A stretch of DNA of 21,932 nt, from the NCBI GenBank assembly GCA_028709565.1, contig JAQVWU010000011.1, forward strand, positions 1 through 21,932. Direction: 5' to 3'. This document shows positions 16,486 through 21,932 of the stretch, in pieces. A program made the position numbers and the translations under genes. This stretch comes from Eubacteriales bacterium (GTDB taxonomy: Bacteria; Bacillota; Clostridia; Oscillospirales; CAG-272). The number at the start of each line of letters is the position of its first letter. Within the stretch, counting starts at the first letter, position 1. The notes below the pieces were generated by a model. That model was not told the DNA's origin. It searched no databases and was given only the letters and a program-made list of their open reading frames with translations.

Positions 16486-16520
16486 AAAAAGGGGCCATGC
16501 TTTTAAACATGACCCTTTTT
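16486..16520 (-). terminator. Terminator of the CBM9-like gene (possibly bidirectional)
   Basis: AAAAAGGG-GC-CATG, loop CTTTTAAA, then CATG-A-CCCTTTTT. It is a nearly symmetric stem with A and T runs on both sides. It lies 30 bp beyond the TAG at 16551-16553 that ends the extended reading frame of the CBM9-like gene, and 156 bp beyond its first stop. Confidence 0.8.
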
Positions 16521-16550
16521 CCGGCAGTATGCATACAATACTATGCTTTA

Positions 16551-16676
16551 CTATGCTTTTTTCTTTTTTAGCATTAAAACCGCAGCCGCCACCGCCACGG
16601 ACAGGACAGAAATCAATACCGGTTCGCCTGTCTGAGCAGCCGGTGCCTCAACCGGCGCGGGGGTTTCGGCCGGGGG
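16551..16676 (-). pseudogene. In-frame continuation of the CBM9-like gene: linker and sortase-like anchor after a TAA
   Basis: After the TAA at 16677-16679 the same frame stays open for 41 codons to a TAG at 16551-16553. It reads a Pro/Ala/Glu linker (PPAETPAPVEAPAAQ), then TGEP, a hydrophobic stretch VLISVLSVAVAAAVLML and KKKKA. That is the layout of a C-terminal cell-wall sorting signal or membrane anchor. The linker continues the PVETEAPET composition before the stop, so one gene seems to have been split. One G-to-T change from GAA would explain it. A 10-bp tandem duplication (ACTATGCTTT twice, 16540-16559) overlaps the final stop. Confidence 0.7.
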
Positions 16677-17387
16677 TTAGGTTTCGGGAGCTTCGGTTTC
16701 AACCGGCAGCGCCGCGCCGATGGTAATATAGTCATAGAGTTCCGCTGTCCAGCTGGACGCGGTCAGCGAGCTCGGAGACATTACATGGACCTGACCCTCG
16801 TCATTGGGATCGTTTATCTGAAACTGAAAACCGATTTTTGTACCCCGGGCATAATCGGTCAGCGGTATTTTAAATTCGACCGCATAGCCGCCCGCGGTTA
16901 TTGCCGCCGCATAATCAAACTGGCTACCCACCATATCGGGACCGTAGTCAGCCTGTCCGGTCTGTGTATATACACACGGCCAGCCGGCTGTGTCAATCCT
17001 GTATTGAATGGTATTGGCATTGTCGTCGGTATTGCCCGGATTTATAAATACCTCCACGCTTTCAACGCTCCACGGGGAACTTTGCTGCAAATCGGCGTCG
17101 GGTTCCACGAGGTCGGTAGTCTGGACGTCAACAAATATGCATAGATAATTATCCTTCAATATCAGCCAGGCGTCGCCGCGGGTCCCGTAATCGTTTCCGT
17201 CGGGAGCAAGCAGACGGTCAAGTCTCATATACAGACCCTTGGCGTAAATGTCGTCCTTTATGGCATCGACGGCTGCGTCGACTTCAGTCGACGGCACGTC
17301 ACCGTAACTGACACCCGATTCCGACGCGGATATCAGGGTTGTAAGAAGCAGGATGCATATCATAAGTATAAAAGCAAATTTTTTCAT
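16677..17387 (-). CDS. Secreted CBM9-like carbohydrate-binding protein, C-terminally cut
   Basis: This 236-residue protein has a signal peptide (residues 1-22, ending ISAS) and one beta-sandwich domain from about 25 to 225. The domain resembles the family 9 carbohydrate-binding/DOMON-type fold: EVDAAVDAIKDDIY at its start, DAWLILKDNYLCIFVDVQ, SVESVEVFINPG, YAVEFKIPLTDY and GFQFQINDPND. It should bind a sugar outside the cell; no catalytic domain is present. It ends PVETEAPET at a TAA, just where a Pro/Glu linker is starting, and the anchor region lies beyond that stop in the same frame. As read here the protein would be released, not anchored. AGGGGGAT gives the ribosome site and it has its own promoter and terminator. 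Confidence 0.8.
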   Translation of the reverse strand: MKKFAFILMICILLLTTLISASESGVSYGDVPSTEVDAAVDAIKDDIYAKGLYMRLDRLLAPDGNDYGTRGDAWLILKDNYLCIFVDVQTTDLVEPDADLQQSSPWSVESVEVFINPGNTDDNANTIQYRIDTAGWPCVYTQTGQADYGPDMVGSQFDYAAAITAGGYAVEFKIPLTDYARGTKIGFQFQINDPNDEGQVHVMSPSSLTASSWTAELYDYITIGAALPVETEAPET

Positions 17388-17499
17388 TTGTCATCCCCCT
17401 TATTTTGTTTTGGTTTGTTTTAGGCCGTTCATCTCGCTGCGAAGCCTGCCGGAACTCCGTGCGCAATATTGTTTCGATTTGTTTATATATCCGATATAT

Positions 17500-17528
17500 A
17501 TTATATATTATATATTTCCGTTTGTCAA
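17500..17528 (-). promoter_or_regulatory. Consensus sigma-A promoter for the CBM9-like gene
   Basis: On the minus strand TTGACA (17528-17523), 17 nt, TATAAT (17505-17500), a full consensus match. Start near 17493, leader about 105 nt. Confidence 0.85.
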
Positions 17529-17557
17529 TACAATTTAACTTTTTTGGGACCAATATA

Positions 17558-17576
17558 AATATTAATTATTAATATT
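17558..17576. repeat. 19-bp A/T palindrome between divergent promoters
   Basis: AATATTAAT, one T, ATTAATATT: exact 9-bp arms. In such AT-rich DNA some symmetry is expected by chance, so its importance is uncertain. Confidence 0.4.
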
Positions 17577-17629
17577 ATAAAACGTTAAACCGGAATATGA
17601 ATATATTAATAATATTAGATGAGCGGGTA

Positions 17630-17658
17630 TTGCAAATCCCGGAAATACATGGTATATT
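17630..17658 (+). promoter_or_regulatory. Probable mscL promoter
   Basis: TTGCAA (17630-17635), a 17-nt spacer and TATATT (17653-17658) preceded by TGG as an extended -10. A better -10 (TATAAT at 17659-17664) has no -35 at the right distance, so the exact box is uncertain. Confidence 0.45.
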
Positions 17659-17731
17659 TATAATATAGACACGGCTATAATAAGAGTCATATAATTTTAT
17701 ATCAAAATATTAAATCATTCGGAGGCCTTCC

Positions 17732-18142
17732 ATGTTCAAAGAATTTAAAAAATTCGCGTTTAAGGGAAATGTCATCGATCTTGCCGTCGGCGTAATTATA
17801 GGCGGTGCCTTCGGCAAGATCACCACATCGCTGGTAAACGACATCATCATGCCGCTGCTCGGTATAATCATCGGGGGCATTAACTTCAAGGATCTTAAAA
17901 TTATTATCACCCCGGCGGAAGGCGACATCGCGGAATCGGCCATCCGCTACGGCGCCTTTATCCAGTCGGTCACCGACTTTTTGATTATATCAATCTCGAT
18001 TTTTCTCTTTGTTAAACTGTTGTCAAAAGCCAAGAAAAAGACCCCTCCTCCGCCGCCGCCCCCGCCTCCGGCTCCGAGCAAAGAGGAGGTACTGCTCACC
18101 GAAATCCGGGATATTTTAAAGGCAAATCAGGAAAATACATAA
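17732..18142 (+). CDS. mscL: Large-conductance mechanosensitive channel MscL
   Basis: This 136-residue inner-membrane channel opens under high membrane tension to release solutes after osmotic down-shock. The start FKEFKKFAFKGNVIDLAVGV is the family signature: an amphipathic N-terminal helix leading into the first pore-lining helix. VNDIIMPLLGIIIGG and the periplasmic-side loop follow, then the second helix SVTDFLIISISIFLFVKLL, a basic cluster KAKKK and a C-terminal helix. A run of nine prolines separates the basic cluster from the last helix (SKEEVLLTEIRDILK), where most homologues have a shorter Pro/Ala linker. GGAGG lies 6 nt before the ATG. It is a single-gene unit convergent with the gene at 18186. 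Confidence 0.95.
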   Translation: MFKEFKKFAFKGNVIDLAVGVIIGGAFGKITTSLVNDIIMPLLGIIIGGINFKDLKIIITPAEGDIAESAIRYGAFIQSVTDFLIISISIFLFVKLLSKAKKKTPPPPPPPPPAPSKEEVLLTEIRDILKANQENT

Positions 18143-18153
18143 AGTTTTTGACC

Positions 18154-18190
18154 GTTTGATTTTATTTTTCATTTTTTATTAAGGATCAAA
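18154..18190. terminator. Weak candidate shared terminator between mscL and the convergent gene
   Basis: GTTTGAT (18154-18160) and ATCAAAC (18184-18190) can pair around a 23-nt T-rich loop. The right arm overlaps the stop codon of the minus-strand gene. A stem of 7 A/T-rich pairs is weak. Confidence 0.25.
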
Positions 18191-18803
18191 CACGGCCGTT
18201 CCATTCTACAAGCGCGCTCCTGCCGCAATAACCGATAATACATTCGGTTCCGTCAAAACATTCCGGCTCGAGGGCATAAGCGGAAATATGCGAATGACCT
18301 TCAATAATAATATAGCGTTCTTCGTCCCGATTGGTTATAAGTATTACCGGAAGAAATTTACCGCCCCTTTTCAGATATTCAACCCCCGATATAAAGGCAT
18401 CGTTGGGCACATCAAATACAATCCCATTGTTTTTCATCGCTTCCGCGGCTGCCCCGGGCGAGGAGGTTTGGCCGGACAGCTCGTTCCAGTAACTGTAGTT
18501 TATATATTTTATTTTCGCCAGATCCCCTCTTTGGCAGACCGCTTTGCGCCACCCGTCAATAACGGGAAAGCCCTCGAACATTTCCCGATTCTGATTCCAT
18601 CCGCGATATTCGCCCAATATTTTTTTACGCAGTGTGTTTTCCGTTTCCGATATGAGGTCGGCTTTTTCAATTACAGAAAGATTGGAAAGACCGATGTGAC
18701 ACAGATGTTCGGTAAGTTTTGCCGAAAACCGACTTGACGAGAGTTCCGATCTTAAAAACACCAGTATCATTTCGTTTTCACCCGATACTCTGTAATTTTT
18801 CAT
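18186..18803 (-). CDS. Unassigned cytoplasmic protein with ParB/sulfiredoxin-like C-terminal segment
   Basis: I place the start at the ATG at 18803 (205 residues, MKNYRVSGENEMILVFLRSE). It has GGAG 7 nt upstream; the longer in-frame start at 18902 would add a Tyr/Leu-rich stretch translated from the promoter region. No signal peptide or membrane helix follows. The C-terminal part reads KFLPVILITNRDEERYIII, then EGHSHISAYALEPE. This resembles the strand-turn-helix of ParB/sulfiredoxin-superfamily proteins, where a G-H/E-R motif binds nucleotide or phosphate. The N-terminal 130 residues are helical and unfamiliar to me, with FEGFPVIDGWRKAVCQRGD a likely conserved stretch. It is divergent from the glycosidase gene across a repeat-rich promoter. 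Its function is unknown. Confidence 0.65.
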   Translation of the reverse strand: MKNYRVSGENEMILVFLRSELSSSRFSAKLTEHLCHIGLSNLSVIEKADLISETENTLRKKILGEYRGWNQNREMFEGFPVIDGWRKAVCQRGDLAKIKYINYSYWNELSGQTSSPGAAAEAMKNNGIVFDVPNDAFISGVEYLKRGGKFLPVILITNRDEERYIIIEGHSHISAYALEPECFDGTECIIGYCGRSALVEWNGRV

Positions 18804-18818
18804 AACGTTTCTCCATAA

Positions 18819-18861
18819 GATATAATTATGATATAATTCAAGAGATATAAACATGATATAA
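18819..18861. repeat. Four GATATAA direct repeats (two 25-bp units) in a divergent promoter region
   Basis: GATATAA occurs at 18819, 18830, 18844 and 18855, spaced 11, 14 and 11 bp start to start. This makes a pair of 25-bp units that each contain two copies. The copies at 18830 and 18855 also form extended -10 boxes (TGATATAAT and TGATATAAC) for the plus-strand gene at 18888. No good -35 is seen. Confidence 0.6.
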
Positions 18862-18887
18862 CATAAAAGGTATAAAAAGGTGTATAA

Positions 18888-20453
18888 ATGAGAACCAAAC
18901 AAAATGTTCCCGCGGAGATTTCCTTTGAGGGATGCGGCGAAACAAAGCTAAGCGTAATATTCACGGCGCCCGACGGCACCGAAAAAACCGTTCCCGCGTT
19001 TTTTGCGGGGGATCATACCTGGAAGGTGCGTTACAGTTCTCCGGCTGCCGGACATCACGCATATATAACGGTATCTGAGGAATCCTCGCTCAATGCCATA
19101 TCCGGTCAGATATACATCGATGTATATGACGGTGATAACCCGCTGTACCGTCACGGACCGGTGTGCCGTAAAAATGACAACCTTTATCTTTCATACGGCG
19201 ACGGCACACCCTTTTTCTGGCTTGGTGATACATGGTGGATGGCGCTTACAAAACGTCTGGATATGGAGGGTTTTAGGACGCTGACCGCCGACCGCGCCGC
19301 AAAGGGTTTTACCATTGCGCAAATCGTCGCCGGTCTGTATCCCGATATGAGCCCTTTTGACGACCGGGGTGCCAACAATGCCGGTTTTCCGTGGGACGAA
19401 AATTTTACCGCCGTCAATCACCTGTATTTCAACGAAGCGGATGAGAAAATAAAATATCTATGCGAAAACGGTATTGTCCCGTGTATTGTCGGTTCATGGG
19501 GCTTCTTTATGAAATTTGCGGGCAAGGAAACCCTGAAACGGCACTGGGATAATCTGATTGCGCGCTGGGCGGCCTATCCCGTAGTGTGGTGCCTGGCCGG
19601 CGAAGCGAATATGACCTTCTATGACTCAAAGGTCTCACACGACGAGCATCTGCGCGCCTCCCGCCGGGACTGGAACGATATCGCGCTCCATGTCCGCGGC
19701 GCCGACCCCTTTGGGCGTTTGGTTACGATTCATCCGACACAAAACGGACACGAACAGATTGATGACGAAAGTCTGCTCGATCTGGACATGCTTCAAACCG
19801 GTCACGCGTCCTTTCTATCGATTATACCCACGCTCAGACAGGTAAAAGCGGCCCTTGACCGCAAAAAGCTTCCGGTAATCAATTCCGAGGTATGCTATGA
19901 AGGCATCGCGGGTTCATCCCATGCCGATATACAGCGCTTTATGTTCACCGCCTGCGTATTGATGGGCTGCTGCGGACATACCTACGGCGCAAACGGCATA
20001 TGGCAGCTCAACGCGCCCGGCTGCCCTTACGGGGTTTCACCGCACGGGGCGGGCTGGGGTGACACACCCTGGACCGAAGCCTACCAACTCCCCGGTTCAT
20101 CCCATATAGGACGCATCAAGAAGTTTATCACTCAATATGACTGGCATTGCTTTGAACCGCATCAGGAGTGGGTAGAGAGCCCGAACGACTTAAATTCCTA
20201 TTACGGTCACTTTGCGGCAGGCATCCCGCAGAAGGTGCGTATTATATATAAACCCTTCCCCTGCGGTGATTTCTGGGGCAGCATTGTCCTTCGCGAACTC
20301 GAACCCGGCGTACGGTACAGGACAACCTGTTATAATCCCGTGACCGATGAAACACGTGACCTCGGTTACGCCGTGCCTGACGAGAACGGTCTCTGGCGTC
20401 TGCCCAGAGCGAACGCCTTCGGAGACCTTCTCTTCTCACTTGTCGCAGAATAA
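18888..20453 (+). CDS. DUF4038 / GH140-like intracellular glycoside hydrolase
   Basis: This 521-residue protein has the layout of apiosidase-like hydrolases. An N-terminal DUF5060-type beta-sandwich covers about 5-90 (VPAEISFEG, HTWKVRYSSP). A DUF4038 barrel follows from about 95 to 415 (DGTPFFWLGDTWWMAL near its start), then a short C-terminal beta domain. The probable acid/base is E239 in WCLAGEAN and the nucleophile E334 in VINSEVCYEG, both at the ends of barrel strands. Characterised relatives (GH140) release apiose from pectin side chains, but DUF4038 proteins vary, so the substrate here is only a guess. It lacks a signal peptide and should act on imported sugars. AAAAAGG gives the ribosome site. 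The aldo/keto reductase follows by 34 bp and is probably co-transcribed. Confidence 0.85.
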   Translation: MRTKQNVPAEISFEGCGETKLSVIFTAPDGTEKTVPAFFAGDHTWKVRYSSPAAGHHAYITVSEESSLNAISGQIYIDVYDGDNPLYRHGPVCRKNDNLYLSYGDGTPFFWLGDTWWMALTKRLDMEGFRTLTADRAAKGFTIAQIVAGLYPDMSPFDDRGANNAGFPWDENFTAVNHLYFNEADEKIKYLCENGIVPCIVGSWGFFMKFAGKETLKRHWDNLIARWAAYPVVWCLAGEANMTFYDSKVSHDEHLRASRRDWNDIALHVRGADPFGRLVTIHPTQNGHEQIDDESLLDLDMLQTGHASFLSIIPTLRQVKAALDRKKLPVINSEVCYEGIAGSSHADIQRFMFTACVLMGCCGHTYGANGIWQLNAPGCPYGVSPHGAGWGDTPWTEAYQLPGSSHIGRIKKFITQYDWHCFEPHQEWVESPNDLNSYYGHFAAGIPQKVRIIYKPFPCGDFWGSIVLRELEPGVRYRTTCYNPVTDETRDLGYAVPDENGLWRLPRANAFGDLLFSLVAE

Positions 20454-20487
20454 TCAATAATAAAAATTAAAATTAACGGAGGTCTTT

Positions 20488-21405
20488 ATGAATCGAATCG
20501 ATATCGGAAACAGCGGTCTTACGGGCAGTTCGATTGTACTCGGCTGTATGCGCATCGGCGCCCTGTCCGAATCCGCGGCGGCGTCATATATCAGCACCGC
20601 AATTGAATGCGGCATCAACTTCCTTGACCACGCGGACATATACGGCGGAGGGAACGCGGAAACATTGTTCGGCAAAGCATACAAAGCCGCCGGTGTTAAC
20701 CGCGATGACATTATAATCCAATCCAAATGCGGCATCCGCAGCGGTTTCTTCGACTTTTCACGCGAACATATCCTGGCTTCTGTTGACGGATCTCTGAAAA
20801 GACTGGGCACAGACCGGCTGGACGTGCTGCTCCTGCACCGCCCGGATACGCTCATGGAACCGGAAGAGGTTGCGGACGCGTTTGAAACGCTGCATGAAGC
20901 GGGGAAGGTTTTGCATTTCGGAGTAAGCAACCAAAATCCCGGACAGATGAAACTGCTGGAGAAATACATGTCGGGAAATCTGATTATTAATCAGCTTCAG
21001 TTTGGTCCGGCAAATACCGGAATGATCGATGCGGGTCTGTGTGTCAATATGGAATGGGATACCTCGGTTAACCGCGACGGCGGCATACTCGAGTATTGCC
21101 GGCTCAAGGATATCACCATACAGGCATGGTCACCTTTCCAATACGGTTTTTTTGACGGGTCATATATAGGCAGCGACAAATATAAACCGCTCAATGAAGT
21201 GCTGGACAGGATTGGCGGCGAATATTCGGTCACAGCCACAACGGTCGCCGCCGCCTGGATTCTGCGTCATCCCGCGAAGATGCAGCTTGTCGCGGGCACC
21301 ACGAAGGAAACCCGCCTGCGTGAAATCTGCGATGCGGCCCGGATAACACTTACCCGCCGGCAATGGTACGAAATATATTGCGCCGCCGGCAACCGTCTGC
21401 CGTAA
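20488..21405 (+). CDS. Aldo/keto reductase (YdhF-like)
   Basis: This 305-residue NAD(P)H-dependent oxidoreductase has the (beta/alpha)8 fold. All four catalytic residues are present: D47 and Y52 in FLDHADIYGGG, K80 in IIQSKCG, and H117 in DVLLLHRPD. FGVSNQNPGQM, the TTVAAAWILRHP segment and AGTTKETRLREI are also typical; the last binds the cofactor phosphate. No signal peptide is present. GGAGG lies 6 nt before the ATG. It follows the DUF4038 hydrolase by 34 bp with no terminator between them, so it probably reduces a sugar or derived aldehyde from the same pathway. The exact substrate cannot be told from sequence. Confidence 0.9.
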   Translation: MNRIDIGNSGLTGSSIVLGCMRIGALSESAAASYISTAIECGINFLDHADIYGGGNAETLFGKAYKAAGVNRDDIIIQSKCGIRSGFFDFSREHILASVDGSLKRLGTDRLDVLLLHRPDTLMEPEEVADAFETLHEAGKVLHFGVSNQNPGQMKLLEKYMSGNLIINQLQFGPANTGMIDAGLCVNMEWDTSVNRDGGILEYCRLKDITIQAWSPFQYGFFDGSYIGSDKYKPLNEVLDRIGGEYSVTATTVAAAWILRHPAKMQLVAGTTKETRLREICDAARITLTRRQWYEIYCAAGNRLP

Positions 21406-21436
21406 TTCTTTATGTCTATAATATAAAATCAGTTTG

Positions 21437-21458
21437 TGTGTTTGCCATGTGTTTGCCA
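21437..21458. repeat. Tandem 11-bp repeat upstream of the lipoprotein gene
   Basis: TGTGTTTGCCA occurs twice with no gap (21437-21447 and 21448-21458), about one helical turn apart and 20 bp before the next start codon. Possible regulator half-sites or a slippage duplication. Confidence 0.5.
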
Positions 21459-21478
21459 TTAAAAAGGAAAGTTTCAAT

Positions 21479-21932
21479 ATGAAAATCCGATTTTTGTGCG
21501 CACTGACGGTCTTTGCCGTTTTATTGACGGCCTTAATCGGCTGCGCAGACAATTCATGCGTTGCTGAACCCACTGCCGCAGCGGACGACGCCGATACCGC
21601 CGGCAACGCGGAAACCGACAGATCGCAGACCCCGGACAGTCTTCCCGAAGGTCTCGATTTCGACGGTGCCGCCTATCGTATACTTGTGCGGGATGACCAG
21701 TTTCTGCCTGAGTTTTACGCCGAGGAAGCATCGGGCGATATCGTAGAGGATACGATATATAACAGAAATGTGTCGGCGGAGGACCGGCTTAATGTTGTTA
21801 TAGAAATCGTAAAAGGCATACCCTCCGGATCTTACGGTTCGGAACTCGCCAATATCCGTGCAAACGTCACCGCCGGCGACGACGCTTATGACATAATCGC
21901 GGGTTATTCGGTTCAAGATCGGAAGAGCACAC
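21479..21932 (+). CDS. Extracellular solute-binding lipoprotein (N-terminal part, cut by contig end)
   Basis: The frame opens at an ATG at 21479 with AAGGAAA 8 nt upstream and is still open at the window edge. Residues 1-22 are a lipoprotein signal ending LTALIGC, so the mature protein should be lipid-anchored at C22. A Ala/Asp/Thr-rich linker follows. From about residue 57 the sequence (LDFDGAAYRILVRDD, VEDTIYNRNVSAEDRLNVVI, NVTAGDDAYDIIAGY) resembles the first lobe of the large solute-binding proteins common in Clostridia. It is 73 bp after the aldo/keto reductase, so it may be part of that unit or begin a new transport operon. The last five codons read from adapter sequence (21916 onward) and are not real protein. 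Confidence 0.8.
   Translation, partial: MKIRFLCALTVFAVLLTALIGCADNSCVAEPTAAADDADTAGNAETDRSQTPDSLPEGLDFDGAAYRILVRDDQFLPEFYAEEASGDIVEDTIYNRNVSAEDRLNVVIEIVKGIPSGSYGSELANIRANVTAGDDAYDIIAGYSVQDRKST
21916..21932 (+). other. Illumina TruSeq adapter remnant at the contig end
   Basis: AGATCGGAAGAGCACAC is exactly the first 17 bases of the standard TruSeq read-1 adapter. It is an assembly artefact, not genomic sequence. Confidence 0.97.

Larger units (their letters stand above)
17388..17731. other. 344-bp non-coding gap between the CBM9-like gene and mscL
   Basis: Very AT-rich DNA with no gene on either strand. It holds divergent promoters at 17500-17528 (minus) and about 17630-17658 (plus), and between them a 19-bp perfect A/T palindrome at 17558-17576. 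Confidence 0.7.

Noticed and set aside
18804..18902. N-terminal extension of the ParB-like protein from 18902
   Set aside because: The extra 33 residues are translated from the GATATAA repeat/promoter region. The ATG at 18803 has a good ribosome site.
20454..20969. 171-aa minus-strand frame opposite the aldo/keto reductase
   Set aside because: Ser/Pro/Arg-rich shadow of a gene with an intact catalytic tetrad; no start signals.
1..21932. CRISPR arrays, tRNA or rRNA genes, insertion sequences
   Set aside because: Looked for spaced direct repeats, cloverleaf-type segments and transposase motifs on both strands and found none.

Overview
The window looks like chromosomal DNA from an anaerobic Gram-positive of the Clostridia (Bacillota), probably taken from a metagenome assembly. 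Three things point this way. Coding DNA is moderately GC-rich and gene-dense, while the spacers are AT-rich. Ribosome binding sites are strong GGAGG-type. Several promoters match the sigma-A consensus (TTGACA, 17-18 nt, TATAAT). The taxon is inferred from protein character, not from any search. The last 17 bases are an exact match to the Illumina TruSeq adapter, so the right end is a contig end carrying uncut adapter.

Layout. (1) Bases 1-9980, minus strand: a five-gene operon for a surface sugar-uptake system. In transcription order it encodes a 1000-aa secreted solute-binding protein with N-terminal beta-sandwich (CBM-like) regions, two MalF/MalG-type permeases, an NHL-propeller/TPR/Yip1 membrane protein, and a secreted DUF5696-type protein that runs off the left edge. 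No ABC ATPase is present. A near-consensus promoter lies at 10161-10189. (2) Bases 9981-10683: a 0.7-kb regulatory gap with several palindromes and divergent promoters. (3) Bases 10684-13014, plus strand: yfbR-type 5'-deoxynucleotidase and an M3 oligoendopeptidase, ended by a terminator. (4) Bases 13071-16484: ddl (plus) converging on topB (minus), with only 4 bp between their stop codons. (5) Bases 16486-17528: a secreted CBM9-like protein (minus) whose frame is cut by a TAA just before what looks like a sortase-type C-terminal anchor. (6) Bases 17630-18142: mscL (plus). (7) Bases 18186-18803, minus strand: an unassigned protein with a ParB/sulfiredoxin-like tail, divergent from (8). (8) Bases 18888-21932, plus strand: an intracellular DUF4038/GH140-like glycosidase, an aldo/keto reductase and the start of a lipoprotein solute-binding protein.

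How it fits together. Both ends of the window deal with carbohydrate. The left operon probably captures and imports an oligosaccharide and borrows an ATPase encoded elsewhere. The right cluster probably hydrolyses and reduces an imported sugar, and a second transport locus begins at the edge. The middle is housekeeping: nucleotide pool, peptide turnover, cell wall, topology and osmotic protection.

The most notable points are the envelope operon with its unusual fusion protein and unlipidated giant binding protein, the interrupted CBM9 gene, the distal inverted repeats at the yfbR and ddl promoters, the GATATAA repeat array between divergent genes, and the adapter artefact.
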